Under the pieces are notes generated by a model, which did not search any database, was not told where the DNA came from, and saw nothing but the letters and a program-made list of their open reading frames with translations. The position numbers were made by a program, and so were the translations under genes. A DNA stretch of 64,000 bases from the NCBI GenBank assembly GCA_019095985.1, contig CM032662.1:21065621-21129620 (forward strand), written 5' to 3'. Below, one piece after another: positions 50,101 to 62,895 of this stretch. Every line of letters starts with the position of its first letter. Positions within the stretch are counted from its first letter, which is position 1. Source of the DNA: Streblospio benedicti (taxonomy: Eukaryota; Annelida; Polychaeta; Spionida; Spionidae).

Positions 50101-52800
50101 TCTATCTACCGGTATATCTCGTGCATAGTGCATACCCATAATTGGATTTGGTACCGTCAAACCAGTGACCTGGACACAGGCTCGCACAATCAGGCCCCAT
50201 ACGTTAAAATGTGGTTAAGACAGAGAGTGAAAAGAAGGTGATGGAATGAGATTAAGTATACAATAGAATGGCGCTTTATCAAGAACTAGCGCCTTTATTC
50301 CAGCCAATAACCACGTGATGTGAATTCTGTCACCTCGCTAACGTGGTACTCGACATGTCATCGAGGCTCTCTTATGAAATAGAATAATTCATGTGTTATG
50401 AGCCGAGTGTAAAATTTAAAAGTTTAAAAGTGATCGATGTCCAAATCTTAGCACAATAGATTAGCACAATCTATAGTACACCAACACCAGGAATCTGACC
50501 AAAATGGTACTTATTTGTTCTCTTTAGCATTGTCTTGTATGATATTGTACACACATACAGGTTCTTCATGGTGTATCATTGATAAAATCATAATACAACT
50601 ACACGTTAAATATGTGACCATTGCGGAGTAAACCACCCATGTGGAACTGACCAATTTAATGGGGTGTAAACCACGCAGTTTTATCTGAGCGCTGAGGCTC
50701 ATGGCTGTCGTTTTAACACAGAACTTCACTTTTCTAAATGCACTTGTGCTCAAATCACCTGCTATTGCTTCCACCGTAAATAGAGTCTCAGACAATACGA
50801 AATAAAACTGCAGCAAAGTGCATGTATTTCACTGATAAGCCCACATGATAGCCATTGTATGCACTGTTATAGCAGGAGATGGGAGACCAGCAATATAAGC
50901 TTGACAGAGGACTTCACAAATGCAAATAGCGTGCTCTGAAAATTAGAGCCGCGAGACAGTTGCAAATCAATTTATCCAGTTTGGATGGTAAAACTTAGAA
51001 TGTGTAAAGATGGTTGGAAATTAATTACGTTACAAAAACAATAGTGAGACATAATTCTAAAGCACCCAAATAATTTGAAATCAGTAAACATCAAATTGAT
51101 GTCAAATTAGACCAGACGAAATAATATAAATCTTACCGAAATCAACTACAGTAGAACCTCTCTATTAGCACCCCTTTGGGCCCAGTGTGAAGTAGTTGCA
51201 TTAGAGAGGTGGTCTCTATACAGACGTTCATTTTGATAGCTTTATGAAGGTCTAGGACCATGAAAAGTGGTCTTATCATAGGGGTAATCTTAATTGTACT
51301 GTAATAGTTGTATTGTAATATGTAAGTTACTCGATGGTGTGCATCATAGTGTAAATATGTGTAGGTCATTTTAAGCACAATATCGACCCTTTTACATTGC
51401 TTCAACAGTATCATTTTCAATTTTACTCTCACTTTTCTCACTGCTGTCATAGTATCCTTTTCAACATGTTGAAAGTAAAACGGCCTGAAGAATCTATCAC
51501 TGTGTGCTGAGAGGTGTTAGGTGATCTGTCTTGCAGGGGGTTCTCTTAAAAAAGATGATTGGTTTTCAAATACATGCCATACGTTATTATGCCCAGTTCA
51601 GTGCGCACAAAGGGTAAGTTTGTGGGGTAATAACCCACTGGTGCATGATGTGGGGGTAGATGTGAATCCACCTGGCTGCTTTAAAACCCTAGACCCAGCA
51701 GTACATTCATTGGCCGTAGATCCTGGTGCAGTTTCAATGGTAATGTACATAAAAATTCTTTTCCTAAAACAAGTTTGAATTCCAATGCAATCCATTTTCT
51801 TAATATCATGCGTACATTCTCAATCTTTAGAATAGAAAAAAAAACTTTGGGCGCATAACATTACCTATTTAACACTCTGGGCACTCTCGTTTACCTCATG
51901 AGATTTGTCACAGATAATGCATCCTTTTAAGGAACTTGGTTCCGTTCAAACCCAATTACTCTAAATCAAGCTCTAAATGCAACGTTTGTGCTGCTGATGG
52001 TGGGAAAAGAAACACCATGTCACCTTTGTAGTAAAACAGAAAAGCGTGTGGCCTGTTTAAATGCTTGTTCAATGGTTGTTATTTTCACTTCATGTGCATA
52101 TACACAACTGCAAATTTCTAGCATCTAAGAATAATATATAATATCTATCAAAAATAGTCAATTAAACCAAAAGGCACTTGCCATGCCCCTTTCAGTAATG
52201 GTAATTGTATAGTAGTGTGTTGTGAGCCTCTTGATTACCGATTCTGTTCTCACCACCGATATACATGTTTAAGTGTAAGCCCATGCTTATTTAACTGCTA
52301 GATACTGCGGGGGATGTTACAGTTTAACCTCTTCAACACAAGAAAACTCACTACAATATGGCCACCTGTCCAGGATGGTTTTCCACATGCCGTTTTTGGA
52401 GTTATTCGTCATTACAGCCCCGCCCTGACTTGTAAGCATGTACATTGTCTCTCGGTGACCGACCCCGCGTCCACCAGCCGAAGTCCAGCCATGTCAGATC
52501 AACGCGCAGGTCAGACCCAAGCCATTTTTCCCGTGTCCAAAACATGGATTCTCCTGTCGTCTGCGCCGAATCTGGGACTAATCTGGGCCCAAAGCAATGA
52601 CAGAATCCCCCACCCCACCCCACCTCACGTGTCTAAACGATACAAACGAAAACGAGTCGAATGCCGGCCTTTTTTTGTATATTTGGATCTCATATCCAGA
52701 GCATTAACAGAGGAGACGATTTGCACATATTCAAATATGATATTGCGTTGAATAATCTCAATTCCTCTGCAAATAAATCTCATGCGAATTATGTCAACGA
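47120..52800. other. Long intronic stretch
   Basis: No supported gene. A C-rich run is at 48236-48255 and a small inverted-element end (ACAGTAGAACCTCTCTATTAG) at 51149-51235. Frames at 48552-48803 and 52314-52751 have no splice or domain support. Confidence 0.5.
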
Positions 52801-52832
52801 CGGAAGATGAATGTCGTGTGACTGGTACTCAC

Positions 52833-52926
52833 CTATGGTGTATAAAGTGCCGTCCAGCTGGAATGTGGCGCTCTTGCACTTCTTGAACTTCCTGAGCGCG
52901 GCTGGCGGCGGGCCACTGGCGGCCAT
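52833..52926 (-). CDS. Alternative first coding exon 1B (31 codons)
   Basis: The ATG at 52926 is in ideal context (ACCATGG), with an in-frame TAG 9 nt upstream. The frame is MAASGPPPAALRKFKKCKSA, then TFQLDGTLYTI, ending at donor ATAG|GTGAGT in phase 1. It closely matches exon 1A (identical PPPAAL, KFKKCKSATF with one change, LDGTLYTI), so the two are duplicated first exons. Its ending also aligns with exon 1C. The coding part is GC-rich with many synonymous differences from 1A, which argues for selection on the protein. The next exon should be left of the window unless the site at 22033 is used. The protein family is not recognised; a basic KKFKKCK segment before a beta-hairpin-like SATFxLDGTLYTIG could begin a small domain. 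Confidence 0.8.
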
Positions 52927-53030
52927 GGTCCGCTAGACGTCACGCGGACTATTGTGACGTCACTCCACCAATCCAGTGGCCAATAATATCGTCTGCTTTT
53001 TAGAGGTCCAGCACCGCGCGTGCGCAGTGT
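52927..53030 (-). promoter_or_regulatory. CpG-type promoter of exon 1B: NRF1, two CCAAT, two CRE sites
   Basis: Within about 100 bp upstream of the 1B ATG lie, in transcription order: an exact NRF1 consensus (TGCGCACGCGCG, 53026-53015), two inverted CCAAT boxes (80-84 and 68-72 of 52900), a perfect CRE TGACGTCA (52962-52955) and a near-CRE TGACGTCT (52942-52935). No TATA box. This is the classic layout of a broadly active CpG promoter. Binding is inferred from motifs. Confidence 0.65.
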
Positions 53031-54789
53031 AAGTATAGCATGTATCATTCACACCACGTGACAAACTCGCGGCTTTCTTGCCATCCACTTCACCAATGTG
53101 CTCCTATGAGTTTGCCTTCCTGTCACGTCAAAGCAATCGATACCACAAGGCTGAGATTTTTTCACAAAACAATCACTGCTGTCAAAAGTTGTGTGCGAAA
53201 CCGCAACAGTTTACGAGAGGAGACACATAAACGGCGGTATGGTTGGTTGATCATTCATGGGATCGGCTGATCGAATGCAAAAGCCGTCCCTGGAGTGCCC
53301 CAGGTTTTGCCGTTGTGAACAGAGACTTTGTGTGGATGGATTACCTCTGCTCACGGCAAGTAACCCCAGAGGAAGGGGCTTCTATGGCTGGGAAATACGA
53401 TGGTATCCAGCTAGCAGTTATGCAATTTAGCATAGCGAGATGTCGGTTGTTGCTATCCGGTTGAAGATTGTTAAGACAGTTCTCGTTCAAAAGCTCATAA
53501 TGGTATGTCCTTTTAAACAACACAGTTAATCTATGGTCTGGTGTTTCAAATATCCGCAGGAAGCACACATGGGTCTGCCAAGTATTTTGTTTAGTATGAG
53601 TTGTTAGAGAACAGCATGCCCGTCTTAACTTTCATTTGCTGCACACCAGTTTGTCACAATAGCAGTAGCGACACCAGTTTCTGGAGCATGATCCCTACGT
53701 CACCAGACAATTAGAAATATGAAGAGCATTCATACTACTTACACCTTACACGCTGTATATTATTACGAGTTCAATGATGATACGATATCACAATGAAATC
53801 ACATTAGACACACACCAATCACACTGCACTGTATTCTTTTTATACACGGGGCTTCTACTATGAACGTATTGCTGGCTTCTCGTTATGATTAGAGAATCAC
53901 GCGGGTTGGGAATGTAGAACGATTGTAATTAATATATCAGAATAGCGTATAATAGAATAGCTTATCACGCCACTATGAAAAAATGCGCCATATGGTAAGG
54001 AAACAATGCTTCTCAGGAACTATATCTGGGCAGCGCTGTTTAATAATCGGCACTGAAATAGCAATGTGTACACAAGTTTTAATCTCGCAGATGCAAAATT
54101 CGCGTATCGAATTCAATCAATATATTGGGTTCTCGTGAACAAACTTGACGGCATCAACTTTGTCATTATTGGATTTCATCTGCCAAAGCACATTCTTTAT
54201 TGTGAGCCAAACAGTGGCCATTCTCTTCAAACAGAGCCGTTTGTAATTCTTTGAGAGCTACGATCAAATTCACAATTTCTGGCGTGTTTGCTTTTCTCTA
54301 ATGGCTTGGTCCCACACACCAAGATTCATCTGCTGAGCCTTGTGTGAAGTTCAGCCATAAATGCGAAAGAAAGTTTACTTCCAAACCAAAATAGAGTTAT
54401 GGCATTATGTGACGATGGAGGTTGTCTTTAAACACCTCCTTCGAAGTCACCACCAAAGTATGAATTGAACACACATGGGACTGCGTACACTTTTCAGATC
54501 CCAGTTAACAGGAGGTATCATATGCTTTGTGTGCCCTGTGGTGGTTGTGGGTTGCATGAGCAAAACACAGCATTCATTTATAATGCCCTTTACAAGTCGC
54601 TCTTGTTTGGGACCATTAGTTAACAGTCATGTCGTGAGCGAGTATGCAAATCTTAGTCAAATTGTTTAAAGTAGATTAATGAAACACATTCTTACTTCAC
54701 TCTTTGAGATATTTTACTATGCTTGAAAATAGAAAAGCTTCGGGGGTTTAAAGCGTGCTTCCCACACTCTCCACTCCAACACTTTGGTA
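53031..54789. other. Non-coding stretch upstream of promoter 1B
   Basis: No gene or clear repeat recognised. Confidence 0.5.
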
Positions 54790-55411
54790 CCCCTCCATTC
54801 CACCGTCGCGACCAGTACCGAAACTAGATAGAGACTTGATGGTCGCCACCATGTCTCTACCATGTCTTTATCATGTCTTCATCTAGTCTCCAAGGTCGGG
54901 AGCTACTCGTTATCTAGTTTCCGAAAAAAGTCGACGACGCATCATGTTTTTAGTTGCTCATTGCAGCTCAACTTCGCGGGTGTTTGGTTACGTAAAAAAT
55001 CAATAAAAGATCGCCACCAAGTCGTAACAACTCGAAACCTTGTATTAATCTTGAGACCATGTCCTCATCAAGCTCTACCATGCAAGTCTCCCTGGTCGGG
55101 GGGGCAAACTACAACGAGGTAACGAGTAGATAAAGATTAGATGGAGACTAGATAAAGACATGATGAGGACTTGGTGGTGAGTTGGTGGCGATTAAATAAA
55201 AAAACCTGGTCAAGACCAGGTCTTAACCAGGTGTTATAAGGTTCCACATCGCCATGATGATAAAGTCTCTAATCCCATGTCGGGGATTTTCACGTCGCCG
55301 AGACTCTCCACCAAGTCGTAACCTTTGGCGACGAGGAATGGGACACCATTTTTTTTTGGGCCAAAATCAGCATCTAAATCATGACTAGCTAGCGACGGTG
55401 GAATGGAGGGG
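54790..55411 (-). mobile_element. MITE with CCCCTCCATTCCACCGTCGC ends, copy 2 (622 bp)
   Basis: Same family as 38270-39002 but inverted. Flanked by TA on both sides. Its first ~115 bp differ from the matching end of copy 1 at about one position, so both insertions are fairly recent. It is shorter than copy 1 because of internal gaps. Confidence 0.85.
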
Positions 55412-58400
55412 TAACAACTTCGTTTTATAGAGAAGCGGCTTTGCTCAAGAGTCACCGCATACTCTGAGAGTGACTCGAGCCCAGGGCATGTGGTGCTCAT
55501 TATTTCGTATTGCTGTCATCGGTGACTTGGGTCTCCATCAGCTCTGAGCATCAACCAAACTACAGAAAGGGCCACCACATCCGTATGTGTACCGAGGCCA
55601 TAGAAATGTTATCTGCTATGTAATTCCACTCCGGAATAAAGAATCCAGTGGGGTGAGACTACTAATTGCATGAGACAGGAGACGTGGCATCTAAATCATG
55701 ACATCACTTGTGACGAATGTATTACTCTCTAAATTACACAGAGATCTATTTGCTCCCTGCTTTATTCAAAATATTCCCACGGAGTGTGTACTAATTGCAG
55801 TGACAGAGTGGTATACAGACGCCTTCAAATAATGTACTCTAACGGTTTCCTCACCAGTTTTTAGAACACATTATAAACCTAACATTGTCTATATATATAT
55901 ACTTCTAATACAAATACATCTCACAATCACCTCTATCCAGCACCATCAACAACATGGACAAGTAGATGATGAAGAAATTGCTTCATTGTAGTTTGGATCC
56001 AATCAATTGATAGTTCTCATCAAAATGTCAACTTTATTTCTAAAAGAACTAACACTCGGAATGTTCCACTATCAAACTCAAATAATCAAAGGTTAATATC
56101 CGTGCACGCCGCCTGCGATGTGAGTGTGCGGAGGAGGAAACTGCTCTCCACCGTAGTTTTGTAGCTCAGGCACTTGGGGCTGATAGTGGCAGACCCACAA
56201 CTAGTCTCACTCTATTTCTGCCCCTACTCCACGTGGAGATTAAAGATCGTGGTCACGTGAAACCTGGACGAATTGCCGTTATCAATGTGCTACTTCAGTC
56301 ACAGTGTGGTCAATTGAGTCACACACCATGATCGGTCATTTGTGTGAAAACGAGAGACCAGGGTGCTGAAAATGGCGTGCCCCTGGGCAGTTGTGTTCAG
56401 GAGCACGCCAGTGGTTTGTTCTGCTACAGTTTTGTTTTGACTTCAAGTACCGAAACCTTTTTCAATTTTGAAATAAAATATGTTTTAACCAATTGTGTTT
56501 TCTGCTTCAATGCACAAGAATCATTGGCATAGGAATGAAGAAGTATGTCAGCAGTCTGGGCTCACGAGCTGTTGTGTGTACAGCCATTAGGTGGCTAGGG
56601 GCCTCAGCTGTTGCGCCAGCTTGGCGGGGGTTTGTGGGGAACATTACATAGCACTCTCGTCTCATCACATCTCAATCTGGCCCGCGGCTACATGTACGAT
56701 TACTCATGCAGTAATAATACACGGTGGTTACGCAACACACTAACAGATCATTTAGTTATAATAAGAGTGTCGGATTTTCTGCTGCCCTGCTGACTCGCCC
56801 ATTTAGCTTAATGGTATTCTAAACTTATTAGCGTGTGGCAAAACATAAGTTCTTATCAGAATGACGATTGGTTGATCTTCTTTCCAAATGCACTAGTTGA
56901 GACAGAAACGCTGGTAAACTACTTGTACCTTTTAGAAATAAAGTGCAAGCAAACGTCTTTGCAGAGTCTCTGGAAACCAATGTGCCCATAGATATTATAC
57001 ATTTAATAACCACAAATACTCGTTCGTGTGAAATACACTGCAGGTCGCGAAACAAGATTGAGACGTGCTTATTTATGCATACTCGGCGCCTCGTTCTCGT
57101 ACAAACATATCTAGAGACAGTAGCGTGAGTTCTCTAGCGTGGAATCAGCGCGCCCTTTTTAAGAACCGCCTGTAAACTGATCAAACTAATTTAGATACAC
57201 TATATGGACAAGAACGAGGACAACATATAAATAAAACTGAACAAATACTAATGCCCAAATGTGCCTGCGATAGTCACAATGAGGCTGCTTCAGTGGCGCG
57301 ATACCGCATGATGAGCGGATCACGCCAGTTACACTAATGTGTCTTTACAGCTTACCCCGCCCGTTTTATAGATCCCCACATCACCTTCTATGCATGAAAC
57401 CTGTTACTCGCGGTGGGGCGTTAGCAAAATAATACGTTCAAATGGTGCATGGCACGCACAGCCCTCTTTTCTTTTTTCTTTTTACAACAGGTGTGTCTCT
57501 CTGACAGGAAGAGCAACAATCCTGCGTGTATCACATCTAATTTCACAAAAACATCATGTACGTTTTAATGCGTTCATCCAATGCAAGTTGTGTCTTTTTG
57601 TTGCTTTACGCGTCATAGACTTGGTTTTGCTCAAGATATAGTGTATTTTCGATTTATTACTAGCTTTCCCTGGCCACGAGCTGTAGTGGCTCTTGGCATA
57701 TAATAAGAAATGAGAAAATATATAACACATATTAGTAGTGATGCAAAAAATGTTAGCATGATCACCATCGAAACAGTTTGTATTTCTCTGATGTATTAGA
57801 TTATGATTATGGTGGGAAACGTATGTTAGTGGACTCAATATATTTGAACGATATGGTGTTGCCAGCCATGTTTGCATTATCAATATACATGGGATGGGAT
57901 GGAACAAATCACCATAGTGTTGATTGCCCTTGAAATAGGTTCTTTACATTGGTAATTCAAGAAAACATCAATCAGATGGTGTGATCAAAATGTATACAAT
58001 ACAGTGGTCATGCACACAATGCTATTAAACACAACCAAGATGATATGACATTTGAATCAGTCTTTATTTATGATTTATAAAATAGACTTTATATTTTGAA
58101 GGAAAAAATGTATGTACAAGTATCATGGACAATATGGTGTATTACGTTTGACATTTTATATTTTACATTTATGAAATAGGTTTTATTTTTTGAAGCATTA
58201 TTGTGCAATGACAAAACATTCCATAAAATCCATTAGCATCCCGTTGGCATCAACTATTACATTTTCTTCCTGATAGAAATTCAAGGATATGTCTATTAAA
58301 TAGTGGAAGCAATATGTATACAATACAGAAGTAATACATTCCATGTTGCTGATATAATGTACTTACCCTTGAAACAGTCCACATTTGTGATAACAGGTGG

Positions 58401-59995
58401 TATATCAAAAAGCCGAGGGTGAAATGGCGAATTTTATAAATAAATTGCAATTTATGTAAAGGTGGACCCATTTGTGAATTTTTAGACTTGATGAAAATCA
58501 CCCTTGGAATATGCAAAATGATTTGCTCACATTTCATGGCGATTGGGTGTATGGTTTAGGAGTCTATAAAGATCATACAAACAGACATTGCTTTTTATAT
58601 AAATAGATAATGTAAACAACGTAAGTGATGTTCAATGTTCCATCATCATATGCACGGTGTCACCAGTATATAGTGGGTGTTGATGTCTGCGACCGACAGC
58701 CGCAATGATCTTTTTGTCTGTGAGTAACGGTAAGCACTGTGCTGTAATGAGTCCATTATGTAATTAGGTGCAATATCGGCTTTCATGCTTATCAATCCTG
58801 ATATGATTCTGCCTTAATGAGATTTTATTCCAGGACGAGCAGGCTATATAGCTGGGATGTAATAGTCACAGACATCCTCTTGGAAATTGAACAAAAAAGC
58901 CATAGCTGTAACATTAGTATCCAATTGGCTTAATTTGCGAGCTATTGAAAGTAACCACTCATTCATTCACTCATACCCGCTTATGCTGGAAGTCGTCTTA
59001 AGACTTGAATATGTTAACCAACCAACTAATAATCACTCGATCGTGCTCCTTTAGATGGACAAGTATAGCAAACCATTCTTGATTTAGGTAGCAAGGGAGA
59101 GAGAAAAAATTCCATTATTAACATATTAGCCCACGGGTGGATATTGAAACAATGCATATGTTCAAGGTTCAAAAAGTCCCGTAGGGCGACGATGCAGTGT
59201 GACTGAGGAAGAGGAAAAACATGAAGCCTCAGGTCTGGTAGTTATTCCAACCGTTGACTTATTTCGAAGCCAGTATGGTGTACATTAGACACGTATGTAT
59301 GCGTGGATAGGTCTTCTGTGCGTATTATTGCAACTGTTTTTCAGTGTGTAGTTTATTACACTGTGTGGCATATACGAGCAACAAATAGCACTCCCTAACC
59401 CAACAGTATGAACGCTCTGCCCTCAGTCTGTTTTCAATATCAGTTCATGGCATCATTCAAACTCTATAGCAACTGTCACACGGCGTCTTACAATCAATGA
59501 GTATTTCTATGCTGTCTCTCAGTATCAATATCACCATGGCCATAAACTAATAAATAACTGATGGATTCATATCGATAATTGCATCCACAGAAGTTTGTGA
59601 TGGGTCACTACTAGAAATTAATGCGCGTTTTAATGAGTGTTTCAATGTTATCCACACTGATTGTGAAATCACTGATTATGAATCGCAAAAAGAAACTAAT
59701 TTGCAATACATTCCCAATCACCTGGTTTGAAAAAGGTAAGAAAACATGTGCAATTTTTCATATTTATATTTGTTTTATTTTGCTATTTAAAATATGTGAT
59801 ATATATGATAGTGCAACAATAGTGTCCGATTGATATTGATATGAGGTTCCGTGGGGCCCCAGTTTTGATTCAAATTGAAGCCATTTGTCGCAATTCCCTT
59901 TTTTCCCTACTCGAAACATAATTAATCATGTACTAGCTTACACATATGGGGACGATAAATCAATAACAGGAAATGTAGTCACATGGCCTATTTCT
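55412..59995. other. Long intronic stretch
   Basis: No supported gene. An open plus-strand frame without ATG at about 56090-56330 spans two E-boxes (CCACGTGG, TCACGTGA), but no splice sites support it. A foldback-family half-copy is at 59129-59194. Confidence 0.45.
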
Positions 59996-59999
59996 GATG

Positions 60000-60440
60000 T
60001 AAACACCGCCCGTCCGTCACCCCACCCCCACTATTCAACAAAATAGTATTGCATAGCACGGGTCTGCAGCATCAGCGCTATGCACTGTCCTGGTACCCAC
60101 ATACCTCGTTCTAACAGCACAAACCACCGTTCGAACACCCTTGCCCCCCCCCGCCCCTTCCAACCAATATGTGCATTATGCATCCATCACTGTCCTAACA
60201 AAGCCCGCTCCCCATTCTGAGACCACCCGCTCTTGTCCTGACAGCATCTCCACACATCATCTCTATGACTCCACCACTTATCAACAACTAATATTGCATT
60301 GTACATGTCTATACAATTAGCACTTTCTTGGCACCCTCACCCATCATCTTGACATCACCCACCTGTGTCCTGATAGCACCCTCCCCATCTTGACATCACC
60401 TACAGACCCACAACTTTTTTGCACCCACGTCTGCCGTGTC
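60000..60440 (+). repeat. Old C-rich degenerate tandem repeat
   Basis: Phrases like TGTCCT(G/A)ACAGCA, CACCC/CACCCA and CATCTTGACATCACC recur at irregular 35-60 bp spacing. It looks like a decayed minisatellite. No gene. Confidence 0.5.
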
Positions 60441-60756
60441 ACTACCAAAGCCCAATTAAAGCCAAAAATCACGAAAAACAAATGAGCCTACACTATTTGA
60501 CATACTTACACAACACACAATCATAGCCCAGATACAGACGTAATTTACATACACCATACAAATGCACAAATACAGACATAATTTACAACTCTTTTAACAT
60601 TTAGGTGCTGCATTGTCCACTACGGCCAACCATAACATTAAGCAATTATAATCTTCAACCCCACCTTCAACCACCTGTACTGAGGATTATGATAGCGTTG
60701 CCTCATGAACATGACTACTATTAGGTGCAGTTGCATATTAATGTTTGAATCCATAT

Positions 60757-60800
60757 GACGCCTTTGGCGTCTTTATGACGTCTTATGACGTCAATATGGC
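60757..60800. promoter_or_regulatory. Cluster of TGACGTC-type sites
   Basis: ATGACGCC, GGCGTC, ATGACGTC and a perfect TGACGTCA (60786-60793) lie within about 40 bp. Possibly a CREB/ATF cluster, or part of an inverted repeat (GACGCC...GGCGTC). Motif evidence only. Confidence 0.35.
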
Positions 60801-60840
60801 TGACTATGTCTGCCATGTTTGTTATAGAATCGCCAATAAA

Positions 60841-62790
60841 CAGCTAGGAAAACATAATCTTGAGATACTACCGTGTACCATGAACGAACTCCCGTAGTCA
60901 GATGGCGTCCAGCTGGTCAGGTTAAAGAGGAATTAGCCAAACAAGGCACCAAAATTAGCATATTAATATCTCTGTGAAACTGCTGTGAAATTACCGCTTT
61001 GGGAGTCATGTGAATTTGGATGCTGTACTGCTTGTAATCCATCAACACATTTCGTTTGTATTGAATCAGTAATGTATACGCCAGGGTCTCTTCTAATTTA
61101 GTGCTTTCCCCAAGAAAATCTTATGTAAGGATTATTAAAATGTTGACAAAATTCGACCCTTGTTATTTCGTGCTGTTCGTAAAAAATTGCACGCATAAAG
61201 ATTTTGGCAAACTCTGCAACAGCCTAGACAGCCCCTGGATACCGCATAGTCACACCCCTGAAATCCCTTAATCGGTCACTGACAACAATACAACAACAAG
61301 CATGATATACTTGTACGAAGCATTTGTGTGAACTGGCCGGGCTGACAGGTCACTTAGTCAGCCTATCTGCGCAGGTGTGTGGCCACAGAACTACTGTGTG
61401 CACAGGTTAAACATTGAGTGGTGAATTTGTAGTGGGGGAATTGACGAGTGCGATGATACTGTATTTCAAAGGAGGGCCAGTTCAATTTGAGCCAACAGAG
61501 TATTTTCTGGGGGGGGCATGTGTTCAAGATATTGTCAGATAACATATGCAAAACTTAAACTGCAGCGGTTGTGACACTTGGTTTCAACTGAATGAAATAT
61601 AGAATGCCACTCAACCATTTTCAATTCAATTTTTGTTGAACAGAACTAGATGGCTCAAACATAGATATCAACTAAAAACGCGCACATCCATAGGCCTTCT
61701 TATATATATAAAAAATACTCTTTTGAATCTTTTGAAGTATACACGTTTTAGATCCTCTGAATACACCACATCCCCGGGACCACATCCCAGTACGATAGAG
61801 CAAGGGTTACACTCCTACTTAGTGAATTCTGCTTGTATCATGTCAACTTAAAATGAAATCACCCAGAAGGAATGTGCAAAACTCTTCAGTACCCTCATTT
61901 CGTCTCATTTGAGACAGAAGCCACCCTCTCATTGAAGTGCTACGTTTCTCTTTCTAATTGCATTGGTGTCAACATCCGGGTCATAGTCCCCGTCAACAAA
62001 ACAAGATTCATCACAACGAGTTAGTGTTAAACCAGGGTACGGCCAATGTTGACAATTGCAGATGGGTGAACGTGCTAAAATTAATGTGAGAGTGTTTTAC
62101 GAAAGCATGAATATGAAAGTTAACGATGCCAATGTACCAAGCGCCACTACATGCGTATCAGTTCCTTTCACATTTAATTGTATACATGTATGTATAGCAG
62201 TTTAAGTGTTTACACTTCTGCCATTACCACAATGTAAACACTGCACGAGAAAGAACCCCTGGGTCTGGTGCTGCCACGTTTATGGGGTCATTCTCTCACT
62301 TTGGACACGAAAGTCCCTCGTTGAGGAGAAAGTTTTATAAGCCAACATGATACGTGTTGACAGACGGAATAGAATTTGCCATCTAATTCTGTAGTCAGCA
62401 CTTCATTTCTGCGTTGGGTTTGTTCTATTTACAGCAGAGTAGGCCCCATGATATGAGCATTGGTCGCTGTAAGTAAAGAATAAAGTCCGCGGGCTATCTA
62501 CTATCTATACAAGTCCATTCACATAGTGTTGCAATTAGTATCACTGCGTACGCTCAGTGTAAAAAGATATACCTGTGGGCCAACAATGCATGATTGGTTG
62601 GTGGGTACTTCTGTCCTTTGCTGCAAGTTTGTAACGGCGAAAGTATTTTCCGTTGCATGTCATACATGTATGCGAAATTCATCAAATTGAAGAAACGGCA
62701 AGACCATTTAGTGTGAGTATGACACAAGAAATGACACTGTACACTCTATTGCGCACAGTAATAAAATGTTTCAAACCACTGAAGAAACAT
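60841..62790. other. Non-coding stretch inside the presumed first intron of transcript 1A
   Basis: No gene recognised. A short G-run is near 61511. Confidence 0.45.
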
Positions 62791-62804
62791 GATTGTGGAC
62801 TTAC

Positions 62805-62895
62805 CTATTGTGTACAGCGTGCCATCTAGTTCAAATGTGGCACTCTTACACTTCTTGAAGATCTTCAATGCTGCTGGAGGTGGAAAATTAGCCAT
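62805..62895 (-). CDS. Alternative first coding exon 1A (30 codons)
   Basis: The ATG at 62895 is in good context (A at -3, G at +4), with in-frame TGA and TAA 36-45 nt upstream. The frame is MANFPPPAALKIFKKCKSAT, then FELDGTLYTI, ending at donor ATAG|GTAAGT in phase 1. It is a diverged duplicate of exon 1B and shares the LDGxxYTI ending with 1C. Unlike 1B, its upstream sequence is AT-rich and CpG-poor, with no clear CRE, CCAAT or NRF1 site, so it probably has a different, more restricted expression. It would be the most distal start seen of the minus-strand gene. Function unknown. Confidence 0.78.

Noticed and set aside
52314-52751. 145-codon plus-strand frame next to exon 1B
   Set aside because: Low-complexity C-rich end, no recognisable domain, and the opposite strand is open as well.
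56090-56330. Open plus-strand frame without ATG, moderately GC-rich, with two E-boxes
   Set aside because: No convincing acceptor or donor and no family match; kept only as a note.
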